Shown piece after piece: positions 8,485-17,712 of a stretch of DNA of 64,000 nucleotides. Source of the stretch: Pseudomonadota bacterium (GTDB lineage Bacteria > Pseudomonadota > Alphaproteobacteria > Sneathiellales > Sneathiellaceae); assembly GCA_024743055.1 (NCBI GenBank), contig JANSXH010000011.1, forward strand, positions 93,944 through 157,943, written 5' to 3'. The number at the start of each line of letters is the position of its first letter. The first letter of the stretch is position 1. The notes under the pieces were generated by a model. The model was not told the DNA's origin and searched no databases. It saw only the letters and a list, made by a program, of their open reading frames with translations. Both the position numbers and the translations under genes were made by a program.

Positions 8485-10613
8485 CACACACCTTCAATAA
8501 TTTTGGGAATAATGTCCGAGGCCGGCCCAACGGCCCGAACCATTCCCTGCTTCAGTAAAACAACCTTGTCCGCCGCCCTCATATGACTTGGCCGATGGGT
8601 AACAATTATGATTGTAGCTTTGCCTCTCATGCGCTCAATTGCTTCAATGAAGGCTTTATCACCCTCATCATCGAGCATGTTGCCGGGCTCATCAAAAATC
8701 ATAATTTTGGCGTCTGCGAGGAACGCCCGTGCCATGATGAGCCTCTGCTGGAAACCCGCAGGGAGTTGCCGAAGAACCTGGTCGCCGATCCGAGTTTCAT
8801 ACTTCTCCGGCAGCTTTTCAATATCATCCGTAAGATTGGCCCAGGAACAGGCTTCAATAACCTGTTCGTCAGAGGCTGCGCTGTTGCCCAACATCAGATT
8901 CTGTCGGATTGTGCCATGAAATAATTCACAATATTGCGGCATATAGCCGATGGATTTTCTGAGCTCCAGTGGGTCAATCTGGCGTATATCAATGCCGTCG
9001 ATAGAAATACCGCCAACCTGAGGTTTGTACATTCCAATCAGCAGTTTGACCAAGGTAGATTTCCCGCAACTATTGCCGCCGGCGAAGGCTACGATTTCAC
9101 CGGGATTTATCTTTAGATCAATGCCCATAACGGCCGGATCCTGATCTGCCGCATAGCGGAAGCTGACCCGAGAAAAGGCAATGGCACCGTCAAAGGACTT
9201 CAGGGTTGCAGAGGCAAACGGGTTGCGTTCACTCTGCAAGGTAAAGAGTTGGTTCAGCCGTTTTATGCTGATGCCTACCTGGTTCATTTTAGTGAAGGCA
9301 AGGAAGAGAGTTTGTGTCGGCGCCAGCAATCTCCAGACCAGTGCCATGACGGCTACCAATGCCCCAACAGACATAGTCTCGTCAAATACCTGAAAAATGC
9401 CAAGAGCCAATGTCAGCACTCCGGCAATGACCATGAGCACATGGGCGAAGGTTTGTGCGGTTGCTGCGACCATGCCATTGCGAAGGTTTGAGCGGGCATT
9501 AACAGCCGAGATGTCACGATATCGATCGAGCCAGATTTCTTCTGCGCCCATTTGTTTAATGACACGCATGTTATTTAGGCATTCTGTAATGAAAGCACCC
9601 TTGGATGCCGTATTCATAATTGTGCCGGTAACCTTGGTCTGTACCGTTGGGAAAATAAAGAATCCGACAAGGGCATACAGGATAAGCATCCCAATAGGTA
9701 CGAATACCAATGTTCCCCCCAGGATACCAATAGCAATCAGGAAAACAAATACGAACGGCAACTCCAGAAAGGCAATGGCGAGGGGCCCAATAAAGAACTC
9801 CCTGACCATATCAAATTCCCGGAACCTGGCAATTTTTGAGCCTAGCGATGTTCCCTCCGTCTGCGCGGTTGGTAAAGAGAGGATCTTTTGTAACACCGTA
9901 CTGCCAATGATGTAGTCAAGGCGTGCACCGATATAAGCAAGCATCGTTCCGCGCATGAGCCTGAGGCCGATATCGCAGAATATGGCGATGGCGACACCGA
10001 CAAGAAGATAGGTTAGTGTCTGATAGGAACCGGAACCGATGACCAGATCATATACCGCCATGATGAATAGAGGCGTCGCGAGGGCAAGAAGGTTTAGTAG
10101 GAATGTCATCATCAGGATCCGCCGGATCAGCGGCATAAAGCGGCTGATAACTGCCTGGAACCAGTTTTTCCCCGTGCTCCACTGGCCGACTTTCTCGCGG
10201 TCTACAGGCCGAAAGAAATAGGCAGTGCCCTTCATTCCATCGGTGTCGGCAAAAGGGATCGTAATGTAATCCTGTACTGCTGCATCAAAAGCGATGATGC
10301 CGTTTTCGTCGGAACCGACGAGGACCATTGCGGGTCCATCGTCTACATCGAACATGCAGGGCATTAGACGAGGATCTAGATGTGAGAGGATGTAGGATTC
10401 GGGTTTGCTCTCATAGTTGAGGTTGGCCAGAGAACTCCTGAAGTCCATGATATCCATGGTTGAGGAGAAATGCGGCATTGCTTCAAAAACCTGAGCTGCA
10501 TCGCCTCTCCAATCCAGGGCGTCGAGCATTGGCGTGATGCAGGCCGCATACTGGGTATCACGACCCCAAGTATTGCCGCGTGGCAACTCCATTGCAGGGG
10601 ATAAAAAGGTCAT
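8484..10613 (-). CDS. T1SS ABC half-transporter with degenerate ATPase motifs
   Basis: Type I secretion permease-ATPase, 709 residues. An N-terminal domain of about 140 residues occupies the place of the C39-like domain. A six-helix transmembrane domain (about 160-445) and an ATPase domain follow. The Walker A is GGNSCGKST, with the usual central Gly as Ser. The signature is LPAGFQQR instead of LSGGQQQR. Walker B IMIFDEP and the H-loop THRP are intact. The deviations suggest a weak composite ATP site when it pairs with the neighbouring half-transporter. The 4-base ATGA overlap with the upstream gene supports stoichiometric expression. The pair resembles the RtxB/RtxE plan of atypical type I systems (inference). 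Confidence 0.9.
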   Translation of the reverse strand: MTFLSPAMELPRGNTWGRDTQYAACITPMLDALDWRGDAAQVFEAMPHFSSTMDIMDFRSSLANLNYESKPESYILSHLDPRLMPCMFDVDDGPAMVLVGSDENGIIAFDAAVQDYITIPFADTDGMKGTAYFFRPVDREKVGQWSTGKNWFQAVISRFMPLIRRILMMTFLLNLLALATPLFIMAVYDLVIGSGSYQTLTYLLVGVAIAIFCDIGLRLMRGTMLAYIGARLDYIIGSTVLQKILSLPTAQTEGTSLGSKIARFREFDMVREFFIGPLAIAFLELPFVFVFLIAIGILGGTLVFVPIGMLILYALVGFFIFPTVQTKVTGTIMNTASKGAFITECLNNMRVIKQMGAEEIWLDRYRDISAVNARSNLRNGMVAATAQTFAHVLMVIAGVLTLALGIFQVFDETMSVGALVAVMALVWRLLAPTQTLFLAFTKMNQVGISIKRLNQLFTLQSERNPFASATLKSFDGAIAFSRVSFRYAADQDPAVMGIDLKINPGEIVAFAGGNSCGKSTLVKLLIGMYKPQVGGISIDGIDIRQIDPLELRKSIGYMPQYCELFHGTIRQNLMLGNSAASDEQVIEACSWANLTDDIEKLPEKYETRIGDQVLRQLPAGFQQRLIMARAFLADAKIMIFDEPGNMLDDEGDKAFIEAIERMRGKATIIIVTHRPSHMRAADKVVLLKQGMVRAVGPASDIIPKIIEGV

Positions 10614-12415
10614 CTTGCGGATACCACTTCCAAAGAGCTTGCAGTTGGTCTGGGTGGAAAACTGGTCAGGCTGTCGACGGTTGCAGGCTGTAAACTGTTG
10701 TCTTTGATTTTGTATCCATAGTCGCTGATTTTGACGAGGGACGGACGATGGCTGACCAAAAGAACCGTTGTATTTTCCTGAAGCTTGATGAGTGCTTTTT
10801 TCAGGATTTCATCCCCCTCCATATCCAAAGAGGTGTTTGCTTCATCAAACAAAATGACCTTGGGTTTTGTGACAAGAGCACGGGCGATGGCGACGCGCTG
10901 TCGAATGCCGCCCGGCAAGCTATCAGATGCCCCGTCGCCAATCAGGGTATCGTAACCTTTTGGCATGCGTTTGATGACGGGGTCCAAACCCAGGTCAAGG
11001 CATTGGTGCAAAGCTTCATCAATGATCGCCCCGCGACGGAACATCGTAAGGTTTTCCATGATCGTGCCATGAAAGACCTGGCCAGTTTGTGGTAAATAAG
11101 CAATTTGTCTGCGGACCATATTCGGATCGAGAGATGCGATATCGACCCCATTTAAAAGAACTTTCCCCGACTGAGGCGGGATCAGCCCCATGGCAAGCCA
11201 TAGCAAAGTGGTTTTACCGGAACCGTTTGCACCGCTTATGGCAGTGGTCTTTAGTGGCTTAAACTCGGCACTGGCACTCTCGAACAATTTTGTTGGGACA
11301 CCATCATATCCAAATGACACATCTTCAAAGACTATCCCGCATCCTGGTGACACTTCCTTTACGAGAGCCAGGGCTGGTTTCTTGATATCTGTTTGCTTAA
11401 GCTTTTTCGAGGTCCGTTCCTGCGGCAGATCGAGAACTGCTTGGATACGTTTTTGTGCCAGCAAGATATTCTGATAATGGGTCCACACGCCCATGGCCCG
11501 CAACAACGGTTGTAACGCACGACCAGATAATAGGGTACAGGCAGCAAGGCCACCAATCGTCAATGCCTCATTAATTACCAATGTGGAGCCATAAGTCGCG
11601 ACAGCAACCAAGGTGATTTGCGAAAAGACGGCACCAAGGCTTTGTGCAAGGTTATTGTGAATAGCGACCTTACGAACAGTCCCAGCAGTGCTTTCCTGTA
11701 ACCGCTCATATCTACGGACCATTTGGGCTTCCAACGCGAGCCCCTTGACCGTATGAATTCCAGTCAGAACCTCAATAAGGAAATTATATCGGCGATCATC
11801 CCAAACAGATCGTTGGTCGAGCGATTGCTTCAAACCACGCCCAACGAAAACCGTGACAATCGCGAATAACGCCAGAAGTGCCAAAGGGACTAGCACCAAA
11901 GGACCGGCGATATAGCCGATAAGGCCTAAAAATATCAGGGCGAAAGGAAGATCGATAAAAACCAGAAGACTGTAGCCTGACATAAACTCGCGCAGATTTT
12001 CGATGGCGTTAAAGCGGTGCAGATACACCCCGGTCGCTTCTTTTTCAAAACCGACGATATCGGTGCCCATTGTCCGGTGCAGCGCGCGACACCCTGCGAT
12101 ATGTTCGAAACTGGCGCCGGCTCGTGCTGTCAGGTAGGAACGGCATAACCGAAAACAGGCCTCGAGGATAACAGCAACCCCAACACCGATCATCAAAAGT
12201 AGTAGGGTTTCAATAGCATCATTGGGGATAATGCGGTCGTAGACCTGCAAGATCATGATTGGCAGAGCAAGGGCGAGGATATTTAATGTCGCTGATGCAA
12301 AGATAATATCCGAGCGGCCATGGATAAGCTTCGGCAACTCGCCTGCCCGCAAGGTAGGTTTGTTATCCCAATGCAAAGTCGATTTGTTTCTGCTTTTACG
12401 ACCAAACAAATTCAT
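10610..12415 (-). CDS. T1SS ABC half-transporter (second, shorter subunit)
   Basis: Type I secretion permease-ATPase of 601 residues without an N-terminal C39-like domain. The transmembrane domain spans about residues 35-310. The ATPase has Walker A GANGSGKTTLL, signature LPGGIRQRVAIARAL (Ser to Pro, both Gly kept), Walker B VILFDEA and H-loop SHRP. It is the first gene of the three-gene secretion operon. The operon is transcribed away from the RTX gene across the 12416-12738 gap, so that RTX protein is the obvious cargo. A basic N-terminus (FGRKSRNKS) precedes the first helix. I infer a heterodimer with the subunit encoded at 8484-10613. Confidence 0.9.
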   Translation of the reverse strand: MNLFGRKSRNKSTLHWDNKPTLRAGELPKLIHGRSDIIFASATLNILALALPIMILQVYDRIIPNDAIETLLLLMIGVGVAVILEACFRLCRSYLTARAGASFEHIAGCRALHRTMGTDIVGFEKEATGVYLHRFNAIENLREFMSGYSLLVFIDLPFALIFLGLIGYIAGPLVLVPLALLALFAIVTVFVGRGLKQSLDQRSVWDDRRYNFLIEVLTGIHTVKGLALEAQMVRRYERLQESTAGTVRKVAIHNNLAQSLGAVFSQITLVAVATYGSTLVINEALTIGGLAACTLLSGRALQPLLRAMGVWTHYQNILLAQKRIQAVLDLPQERTSKKLKQTDIKKPALALVKEVSPGCGIVFEDVSFGYDGVPTKLFESASAEFKPLKTTAISGANGSGKTTLLWLAMGLIPPQSGKVLLNGVDIASLDPNMVRRQIAYLPQTGQVFHGTIMENLTMFRRGAIIDEALHQCLDLGLDPVIKRMPKGYDTLIGDGASDSLPGGIRQRVAIARALVTKPKVILFDEANTSLDMEGDEILKKALIKLQENTTVLLVSHRPSLVKISDYGYKIKDNSLQPATVDSLTSFPPRPTASSLEVVSAR

Positions 12416-12738
12416 TAAAGTACCGCGGCTTCCTGAAAAATAGAAATAGATACAATTTTCACTAAATATTTTGGCGTATAAGTGTTTAATATTCGTAAAA
12501 TTTTAAAACACTTAAATAAAAGTACATATTTATGATCATTTGGATTATTTCATTGAAATTTTTTAACAAATTATCCCAACTTTCATTCAAAAATGGTTAA
12601 TAGATAGTTAATTTATGGACAGAAATATTACTTTTTTAGAATACGGATTAAGGATTCATTAATTCAATAAAGAGACTATAAGTCGAATATTTTAGACATA
12701 GCGCCAAATTATTTCGATTAATCACTAAATCTCGATGG
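12416..12738. promoter_or_regulatory. AT-rich divergent intergenic region between T1SS operon and RTX gene
   Basis: A gene-free stretch of 323 bases, visibly much richer in A and T than its neighbours, between two divergent starts. It must hold the promoters of the secretion operon and of the RTX gene. I see no open frame with a ribosome site and no confident -35/-10 pair. One inverted repeat is listed separately (12480-12513). Such AT-rich regions are often targets of xenogeneic silencers in secretion and adhesin loci (inference). Confidence 0.6.
12480..12513. promoter_or_regulatory. Inverted repeat AAGTGTTT / AAACACTT
   Basis: AAGTGTTT at 12480-12487 is the exact inverse of AAACACTT at 12506-12513, with 18 AT-rich bases between that also partly pair. 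It lies 65 bases upstream of the ABC start and 226 bases upstream of the RTX start. It could be an operator for a dimeric regulator or a leader hairpin. In such AT-rich DNA a chance match is also possible. Confidence 0.3.
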
Positions 12739-15700
12739 ATGGATCACATTATGAGCGAGAATGACGGCCTTGATCAGGCATCAAAAGAAGCCCTCCTGGA
12801 TAATTCCGCGACAGTGGAACACAACAGTGAGAATCCGCTCAATAATCCTGCGGAAAAAATCGACCTGAAAGAAATGTCAGGAGCAGACGACCGCTCCCGT
12901 GATGCCATCCATACCGGGGATCGCAAAGATCCTGAAACGGATCGTAGGCAGGCTGAAGAAAGTGCCGAAGCTTTGTCTCAGCCTTCAGACGACGCTGCAG
13001 AAGAAAATAGCGGCAGCGCAGAAAGTATGGGTGAAGACGAAAACGGTTCTGATTTTTCCCAGGATGCATTCGCTGCTCCAATAGAGGGCGGCGATATAGG
13101 TCCAAGCGTCGAAGAAGAAGCCGGCTTCGGTGCAGCCTTCCGATCAATGATGCCTGATACCGATCTGCCTGCGGCTGGACAGGAAAACTCAGGCGAAGAA
13201 GGTTTTTCAAACACGGAAGAACCATCTATTGATACCAGCGCAATTGTTCAGGACTATCCGGAAGAAGTTGCTCTCAATCAGGCAGAAGAAGAAAACCTTG
13301 CCCCTCATTCCGCCTCGCTCAATACACCGACCATATCAGAAGATGCTGAAATTGGTGACGTTGTTGGAGTTGTCCAGGCTATTGATCCGGAAGGGAGTGT
13401 CATCACTTATAGCTTGGAAGATGATGCTGATGGAAAATTCTCTATTGATAGCTTTAGCGGTGAAATCCGGGTCGCGGGCGGTTTGGATTATGAAACCGCA
13501 ACTTCCCACGAGATCGTCGTCAATATCAGTGACGGTCTTCAAGTCATTCAACAGAATTTCCTGATTAATGTTGAGGATGTGGAGGATACTTACCCTGATG
13601 GAAGTGTCATCGGAGGAACTGGAAATGACCGGCTATACGGGACAGATGGGAACGACACTCTTGTTGGCGGTGAAGGGAATGACAGTCTCTATGGCTATGG
13701 CGGGAATGACAAACTCTATGGCAATGAAGGCAATGATTACCTGAGCGGTGGCGATGGCAAAGACACGCTGGAAGGCGGTGAAAATAACGACCGCCTATAT
13801 GGTGGAGATCAAAATGATTTTCTCTCCGGTGGCAGCGGAAATGATACCCTGGTTGGCGATAGCGGAAATGACCGCCTTATGGGGGATGAAGGAAACGATT
13901 ACCTGAGCGGTGGTGACGGTAAAGATACCCTTGATGGAGGTGATGGAAATGATCGCTTGTACGGGGGAGATGGGAAAGACAACCTTACCGGTGGAGAAGG
14001 TAACGATCGCCTCTATGGCGGTGAAGGCAATGATAACCTCTCTGGAAATGCCGGAAATGACACCCTGATTGGGGATGCCGGCAATGACAAGCTAGACGGT
14101 GGCGCTGGCAATGATTATCTCAGCGGTGGTGATGGCAAAGATAACCTTGTGGGTGGTGAAGGTAACGATCGTCTTTATGGAGGCGATGGAAATGACAAGC
14201 TGAACGGCGGCGAAGGGAACGATACCCTTGTCGGCCAGGGCGGAAAAGATCAATTGACCGGTGGTGATGGCAATGACTATCTCAGCGGCGGCGATGGTAA
14301 GGACAACCTTGACGGTGGAGATGGCAATGATCGTCTCTATGGTGGAGATGACAAAGACAAACTGACTGGCGGAGATGGTAACGACTATCTCAGTGGCGGC
14401 GACGGCCGCGACAATCTCATTGGTGGTGACGGCAATGACCGCCGTTATGGTGGTGAAGGCAATGATAATCTAACCGGTGATGATGGCAATGATTATCTCA
14501 GCGGCGGCGACGGCAGGGACAACCTTGACGGTGGCGATGGCAATGATCGTCTCTATGGCGGTGATGGCAGGGACAAGCTGACGGGGGGAGATGGTAACGA
14601 TACCTTAGTCGGTCAGGATGGCAATGACAGACTTACTGGTGGCGATGGCAATGACTATCTTAGCGGTGGCGATGGCAAGGATAACTTAACCGGTGGCGAA
14701 GGGAATGACCGTCTCTATGGTGGTGAAGGCAATGATAAACTAACCGGTAATGATGGCAACGATACCCTTGTTGGTGATGGCGGCAATGACAATCTGACTG
14801 GTGGGGACGGTAATGACTATCTCAGCGGCGGTGATGGAAAAGATAATCTTTCCGGTGGCGATGGGAATGACCGTCTCTATGGCGGCGATGGCAATGACAA
14901 ACTCACTGGTGGTGACGGTAATGACTATCTCAGCGGCGGAGATGGAAAAGATAATCTTACCGGCGGTGACGGGAATGACCGCCTCTATGGCGGTGAAGGG
15001 AATGATAAGCTGACGGGGGGAGAGGGTAACGATACCCTGGTCGGCCAGGATGGAAAAGACCAACTGACTGGTGGCGATGGCAATGACTATCTCAGCGGTG
15101 GTGAAGGTAAAGATAACCTGAAGGGCGGCGAAGGCAATGATCGCCTCTACGGCGGTGACGATAACGACAAGCTAACCGGCAATGACGGGAACGATACCCT
15201 CGTTGGTGACGGCGGTAACGACAGACTTACCGGTGGGGATGGCAACGATTATCTAAGTGGTGGTGATGGAAAAGATAATCTTTCCGGTGGAGACGGGAAT
15301 GACCGGCTTTACGGTGGAGACGGTAACGATTATCTGACCGGTGCGGATGGCAATGATACCTTGATCGCAGGCGATGGTGATGATCGTCTATTTGCCGGCG
15401 ATGGAAATGATTACCTGAGCGGTGGCGACGGCAAGGATCGGTTAAAAGGCGGTGATGGCAATGACTATTTGCATGGTGGCGCCGGACAAGATCGGATCTT
15501 TGGCGAGGATGGCAATGATCGTCTCTATGGTGGAGATGATAACGACCTCATCAAGGGTGGCGATGGCAATGACAGTCTCTATGGAGATAACGGAGATGAC
15601 AGGCTGATCGCTGGTGATGGCAATGACTATCTTAACGGCGGCAGCGGTGACGATACACTGACCGCTGGCGACGGCGATGATCGGGCGTATGGTGGAACCG

Positions 15701-16392
15701 GAAATGACCGTATTGATGGCGGTGATGGCAACGATACTCTTGTCGGACAGGATGGAGATGACCGAATTACTGCGGGTGAAGGCAATGACTACCTGAGTGG
15801 TGGTGACGGCAATGATCGTTTGGATGGCGGCACCGGCAATGACCGGCTTTATGGCGGCAATGACGATGACACGATGATCGGTGGCGATGGCAATGACTAT
15901 TTGCATGCTGGCAGCGGCAATGACGAGGTGATAGGGGGTGACGGTGACGATACCCTTTATGGTCTTGACGGAAACGATGATCTGTCTGGCGGTGACGGAA
16001 ATGATTATCTGAACGGTGGCTCCGGAAATGACACCATGTCCGGTGGTGACGGTAATGATCGTATGTATGCCGGATCTGGTGACGATGTCATGATCGGCGG
16101 CGAAGGCGATGACTATGCCCATGGCGGAGATGGAAGCGATGTCTTCTATTTCGGTCTAGATAGCGGCAATGATACCTTTATCGGTGGTGATGGTGGTGGC
16201 TGGTCCGATACGATCGCTCTGACCGACGGCCTTCCTGCCGGAGATGTTGGAGATTGGCTCACTTTGACAAGCGGAACTGTAGAAACTACCGAAGACGGAG
16301 ATGTTTTCCTCTCAGAGGATGCCGCCGGAACAATTACCGTTGGTGACGACGCTGTCCTTACCTTTGATGGTGTGGAAAAAATCGAAGGCTAA
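12739..16392 (+). CDS. RTX nonapeptide-repeat secreted protein, cadherin-like domain
   Basis: Large acidic protein (1217 residues), a probable type I secretion cargo. Residues 1-190 are Asp/Glu/Ser-rich and look disordered. About 190-285 form a cadherin-like domain ([27 protein letters not shown]). From about 290 to 1150 there are roughly 95 calcium-binding nonapeptides (GGxGNDxLx). The last 65 residues are acidic and non-repetitive, as expected of a C-terminal secretion signal. There is no catalytic domain, signal peptide or hydrophobic segment. A PAAG tetrapeptide at residues 144-147 matches the LapG cleavage motif. An adhesin or surface-layer role is likely. ATG 12751 (MSENDG), 7 bases after GGA, may be the true start. 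The 3' end lies 5 bases from convergent cobS. Confidence 0.9.
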   Translation: MDHIMSENDGLDQASKEALLDNSATVEHNSENPLNNPAEKIDLKEMSGADDRSRDAIHTGDRKDPETDRRQAEESAEALSQPSDDAAEENSGSAESMGEDENGSDFSQDAFAAPIEGGDIGPSVEEEAGFGAAFRSMMPDTDLPAAGQENSGEEGFSNTEEPSIDTSAIVQDYPEEVALNQAEEENLAPHSASLNTPTISEDAEIGDVVGVVQAIDPEGSVITYSLEDDADGKFSIDSFSGEIRVAGGLDYETATSHEIVVNISDGLQVIQQNFLINVEDVEDTYPDGSVIGGTGNDRLYGTDGNDTLVGGEGNDSLYGYGGNDKLYGNEGNDYLSGGDGKDTLEGGENNDRLYGGDQNDFLSGGSGNDTLVGDSGNDRLMGDEGNDYLSGGDGKDTLDGGDGNDRLYGGDGKDNLTGGEGNDRLYGGEGNDNLSGNAGNDTLIGDAGNDKLDGGAGNDYLSGGDGKDNLVGGEGNDRLYGGDGNDKLNGGEGNDTLVGQGGKDQLTGGDGNDYLSGGDGKDNLDGGDGNDRLYGGDDKDKLTGGDGNDYLSGGDGRDNLIGGDGNDRRYGGEGNDNLTGDDGNDYLSGGDGRDNLDGGDGNDRLYGGDGRDKLTGGDGNDTLVGQDGNDRLTGGDGNDYLSGGDGKDNLTGGEGNDRLYGGEGNDKLTGNDGNDTLVGDGGNDNLTGGDGNDYLSGGDGKDNLSGGDGNDRLYGGDGNDKLTGGDGNDYLSGGDGKDNLTGGDGNDRLYGGEGNDKLTGGEGNDTLVGQDGKDQLTGGDGNDYLSGGEGKDNLKGGEGNDRLYGGDDNDKLTGNDGNDTLVGDGGNDRLTGGDGNDYLSGGDGKDNLSGGDGNDRLYGGDGNDYLTGADGNDTLIAGDGDDRLFAGDGNDYLSGGDGKDRLKGGDGNDYLHGGAGQDRIFGEDGNDRLYGGDDNDLIKGGDGNDSLYGDNGDDRLIAGDGNDYLNGGSGDDTLTAGDGDDRAYGGTGNDRIDGGDGNDTLVGQDGDDRITAGEGNDYLSGGDGNDRLDGGTGNDRLYGGNDDDTMIGGDGNDYLHAGSGNDEVIGGDGDDTLYGLDGNDDLSGGDGNDYLNGGSGNDTMSGGDGNDRMYAGSGDDVMIGGEGDDYAHGGDGSDVFYFGLDSGNDTFIGGDGGGWSDTIALTDGLPAGDVGDWLTLTSGTVETTEDGDVFLSEDAAGTITVGDDAVLTFDGVEKIEG
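13600..16195 (+). repeat. RTX repeat tract with nested higher-order units
   Basis: The 27-base unit encodes GGxGNDxLx and runs almost without interruption for about 2.6 kb. Inside it larger blocks recur. The octapeptide GNDYLSGG, followed in most copies by DGKD, appears about a dozen times between 13729 and 15800. Successive copies are spaced either 4 nonapeptides (108 bases) or 6 nonapeptides (162 bases) apart. Blocks are more alike to one another than their individual nonapeptides, which suggests growth by unequal recombination of multi-repeat units. Confidence 0.85.
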
Positions 16393-16397
16393 ATCGG

Positions 16398-17192
16398 TCA
16401 GGCAAGTACCAATAAGCACGCCAAAATACTAAACAGTTCGGAGACTTGCTGGATCCCGCCCAGTACGTCCCCGGTCTGTCCACCGACCTGTCGCTGCGCA
16501 ACAAGACCTGTAATCGCGGCCCCAACCATGCCCGCCAAAAGGGCTACGGCACCGACATAAGGTCCTAAAACCAGTACAGCAATTACGACGCTCAGAATGG
16601 TAAGCCATAACACGGTTATCAGTTCAGGCTTGCCTGATTGCTTTCCAAGGCCGTCCTCCCTGGCAGGCTGCATCAAGAACAGGCCCCATCCCATCATGCC
16701 GCGGCTGGTAGCAGCGCAGACAACCAGCACAGAAAAAACGGTAACTGGATCAGGGAAACTTGTGAGCGAGGCGGCTTTAAGCAAAACAATGAGGACAAGA
16801 ATGACGACAGCATAGGTTCCGACCCTGCTGTCTTTCATAATCTCAAGCTTTTTTTCCCGGTTTGTGCCTCCTCCAAATCCATCTGCAATATCACCAATGG
16901 CATCTTCATGCAGGGCTCCGGTGATCAGGATTTGAGCCCCGATCGCCAATAAGGCTGCGATCACCTCTGGGAACCCTGCGATGACTGACAGCAAGAATAC
17001 TGTCCCGGATAGGCCGCCCACGATCAGACCGATCAACGGAAAGGCACGGCAAGCTGACTTTAGAGCGCTGATATCAAAAGAGAAATTCAGCTGCATAGGC
17101 AATCTGGTTAGAAAAACGAGGGCAACGAGGAATTCCTGTATCCATCCGCCCTTATAGCCAGGTTGTTGTGTATTGGTATCAGTATCCGTCAT
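16398..17192 (-). CDS. cobS: Adenosylcobinamide-GDP ribazoletransferase (cobalamin synthase)
   Basis: Inner-membrane enzyme of 264 residues that joins adenosylcobinamide-GDP to alpha-ribazole, giving adenosylcobalamin. The family motif HEDAIGDIADGFGGG is present. It is followed by several hydrophobic helices (VILVLIVLLKAASL, VLWLTILSVVIAVLVLG) and the C-terminal GQTGDVLGGIQQVSE segment. It is last in the cobA-cobB-cobU-cobS operon, 4 bases after cobU. It is convergent with the RTX gene with 5 bases between the stops and no visible terminator. This bacterial CobS is not the cobaltochelatase subunit that shares the name. Confidence 0.95.
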   Translation of the reverse strand: MTDTDTNTQQPGYKGGWIQEFLVALVFLTRLPMQLNFSFDISALKSACRAFPLIGLIVGGLSGTVFLLSVIAGFPEVIAALLAIGAQILITGALHEDAIGDIADGFGGGTNREKKLEIMKDSRVGTYAVVILVLIVLLKAASLTSFPDPVTVFSVLVVCAATSRGMMGWGLFLMQPAREDGLGKQSGKPELITVLWLTILSVVIAVLVLGPYVGAVALLAGMVGAAITGLVAQRQVGGQTGDVLGGIQQVSELFSILACLLVLA

Positions 17193-17196
17193 GGAT

Positions 17197-17712
17197 CTAT
17201 TTCAGCTTTTGTGAAAGACCAGCCGTCACAAAATAGACGTCGTTTGCCTTTTCGGCCAGCATTTGATGTAACCGACCAGCTTCATCACGAAAGTCACGGG
17301 CCATTTTGTTGTCGGGCACTATTCCCTGGCCAACTTCGTTGGAGACAAAAACTACTGATCCTTCAAGATCTTCAAGACATTCAATGAATTCTGAAAAAGC
17401 CGTGCATAGTTCCTTCTCCCGCCCGATGAGGTTACTGAGCCAAAGGGTTAGACAGTCAACCAGAATGAAGGTGTTTTTTTGCGCGTTGTCTTTCAGAACT
17501 TGAACCAGTTCGATGGGTTCTTCAATTGTTCGCCAATCAGGACCACGGTCCTCCTGGTGGCGTGAGATCCGGTTTTCCATTTCCGGGTCAAAAGCCTCTG
17601 CCGTCGCAAGATAGCATCGAGACAAACCGCTTTTGATTGCCAGGTCTTCAGCAAATCTGCTTTTTCCTGAGCGGGCGCCGCCTAGGACAAATGTTATATG
17701 GGCTTTGCTCAT
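17197..17712 (-). CDS. cobU: Adenosylcobinamide kinase / guanylyltransferase
   Basis: Bifunctional cytoplasmic enzyme (171 residues; CobP in the aerobic-pathway naming) that phosphorylates adenosylcobinamide and transfers GMP from GTP. The N-terminal P-loop is LGGARSGKSRFAE. The conserved segments VDCLTLWLSNL and VSNEVGQGIVP (nucleotide-binding and catalytic region) are visible, and the length is normal. Its ATG directly abuts the cobB stop and it is 4 bases from cobS, so the three are one transcription unit. Confidence 0.95.
   Translation of the reverse strand: MSKAHITFVLGGARSGKSRFAEDLAIKSGLSRCYLATAEAFDPEMENRISRHQEDRGPDWRTIEEPIELVQVLKDNAQKNTFILVDCLTLWLSNLIGREKELCTAFSEFIECLEDLEGSVVFVSNEVGQGIVPDNKMARDFRDEAGRLHQMLAEKANDVYFVTAGLSQKLK

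Noticed and set aside
15442..16122. Long minus-strand open frame (226 codons), plus shorter ones at 14740-15063, inside the RTX gene
   Set aside because: They are periodic shadows of the 27-base RTX repeat and contain low-complexity ITV-rich translations.
13600..16195. Periodic repeats resembling a CRISPR or satellite array
   Set aside because: The period is 27 bases in frame and encodes calcium-binding nonapeptides; there are no unique spacers.
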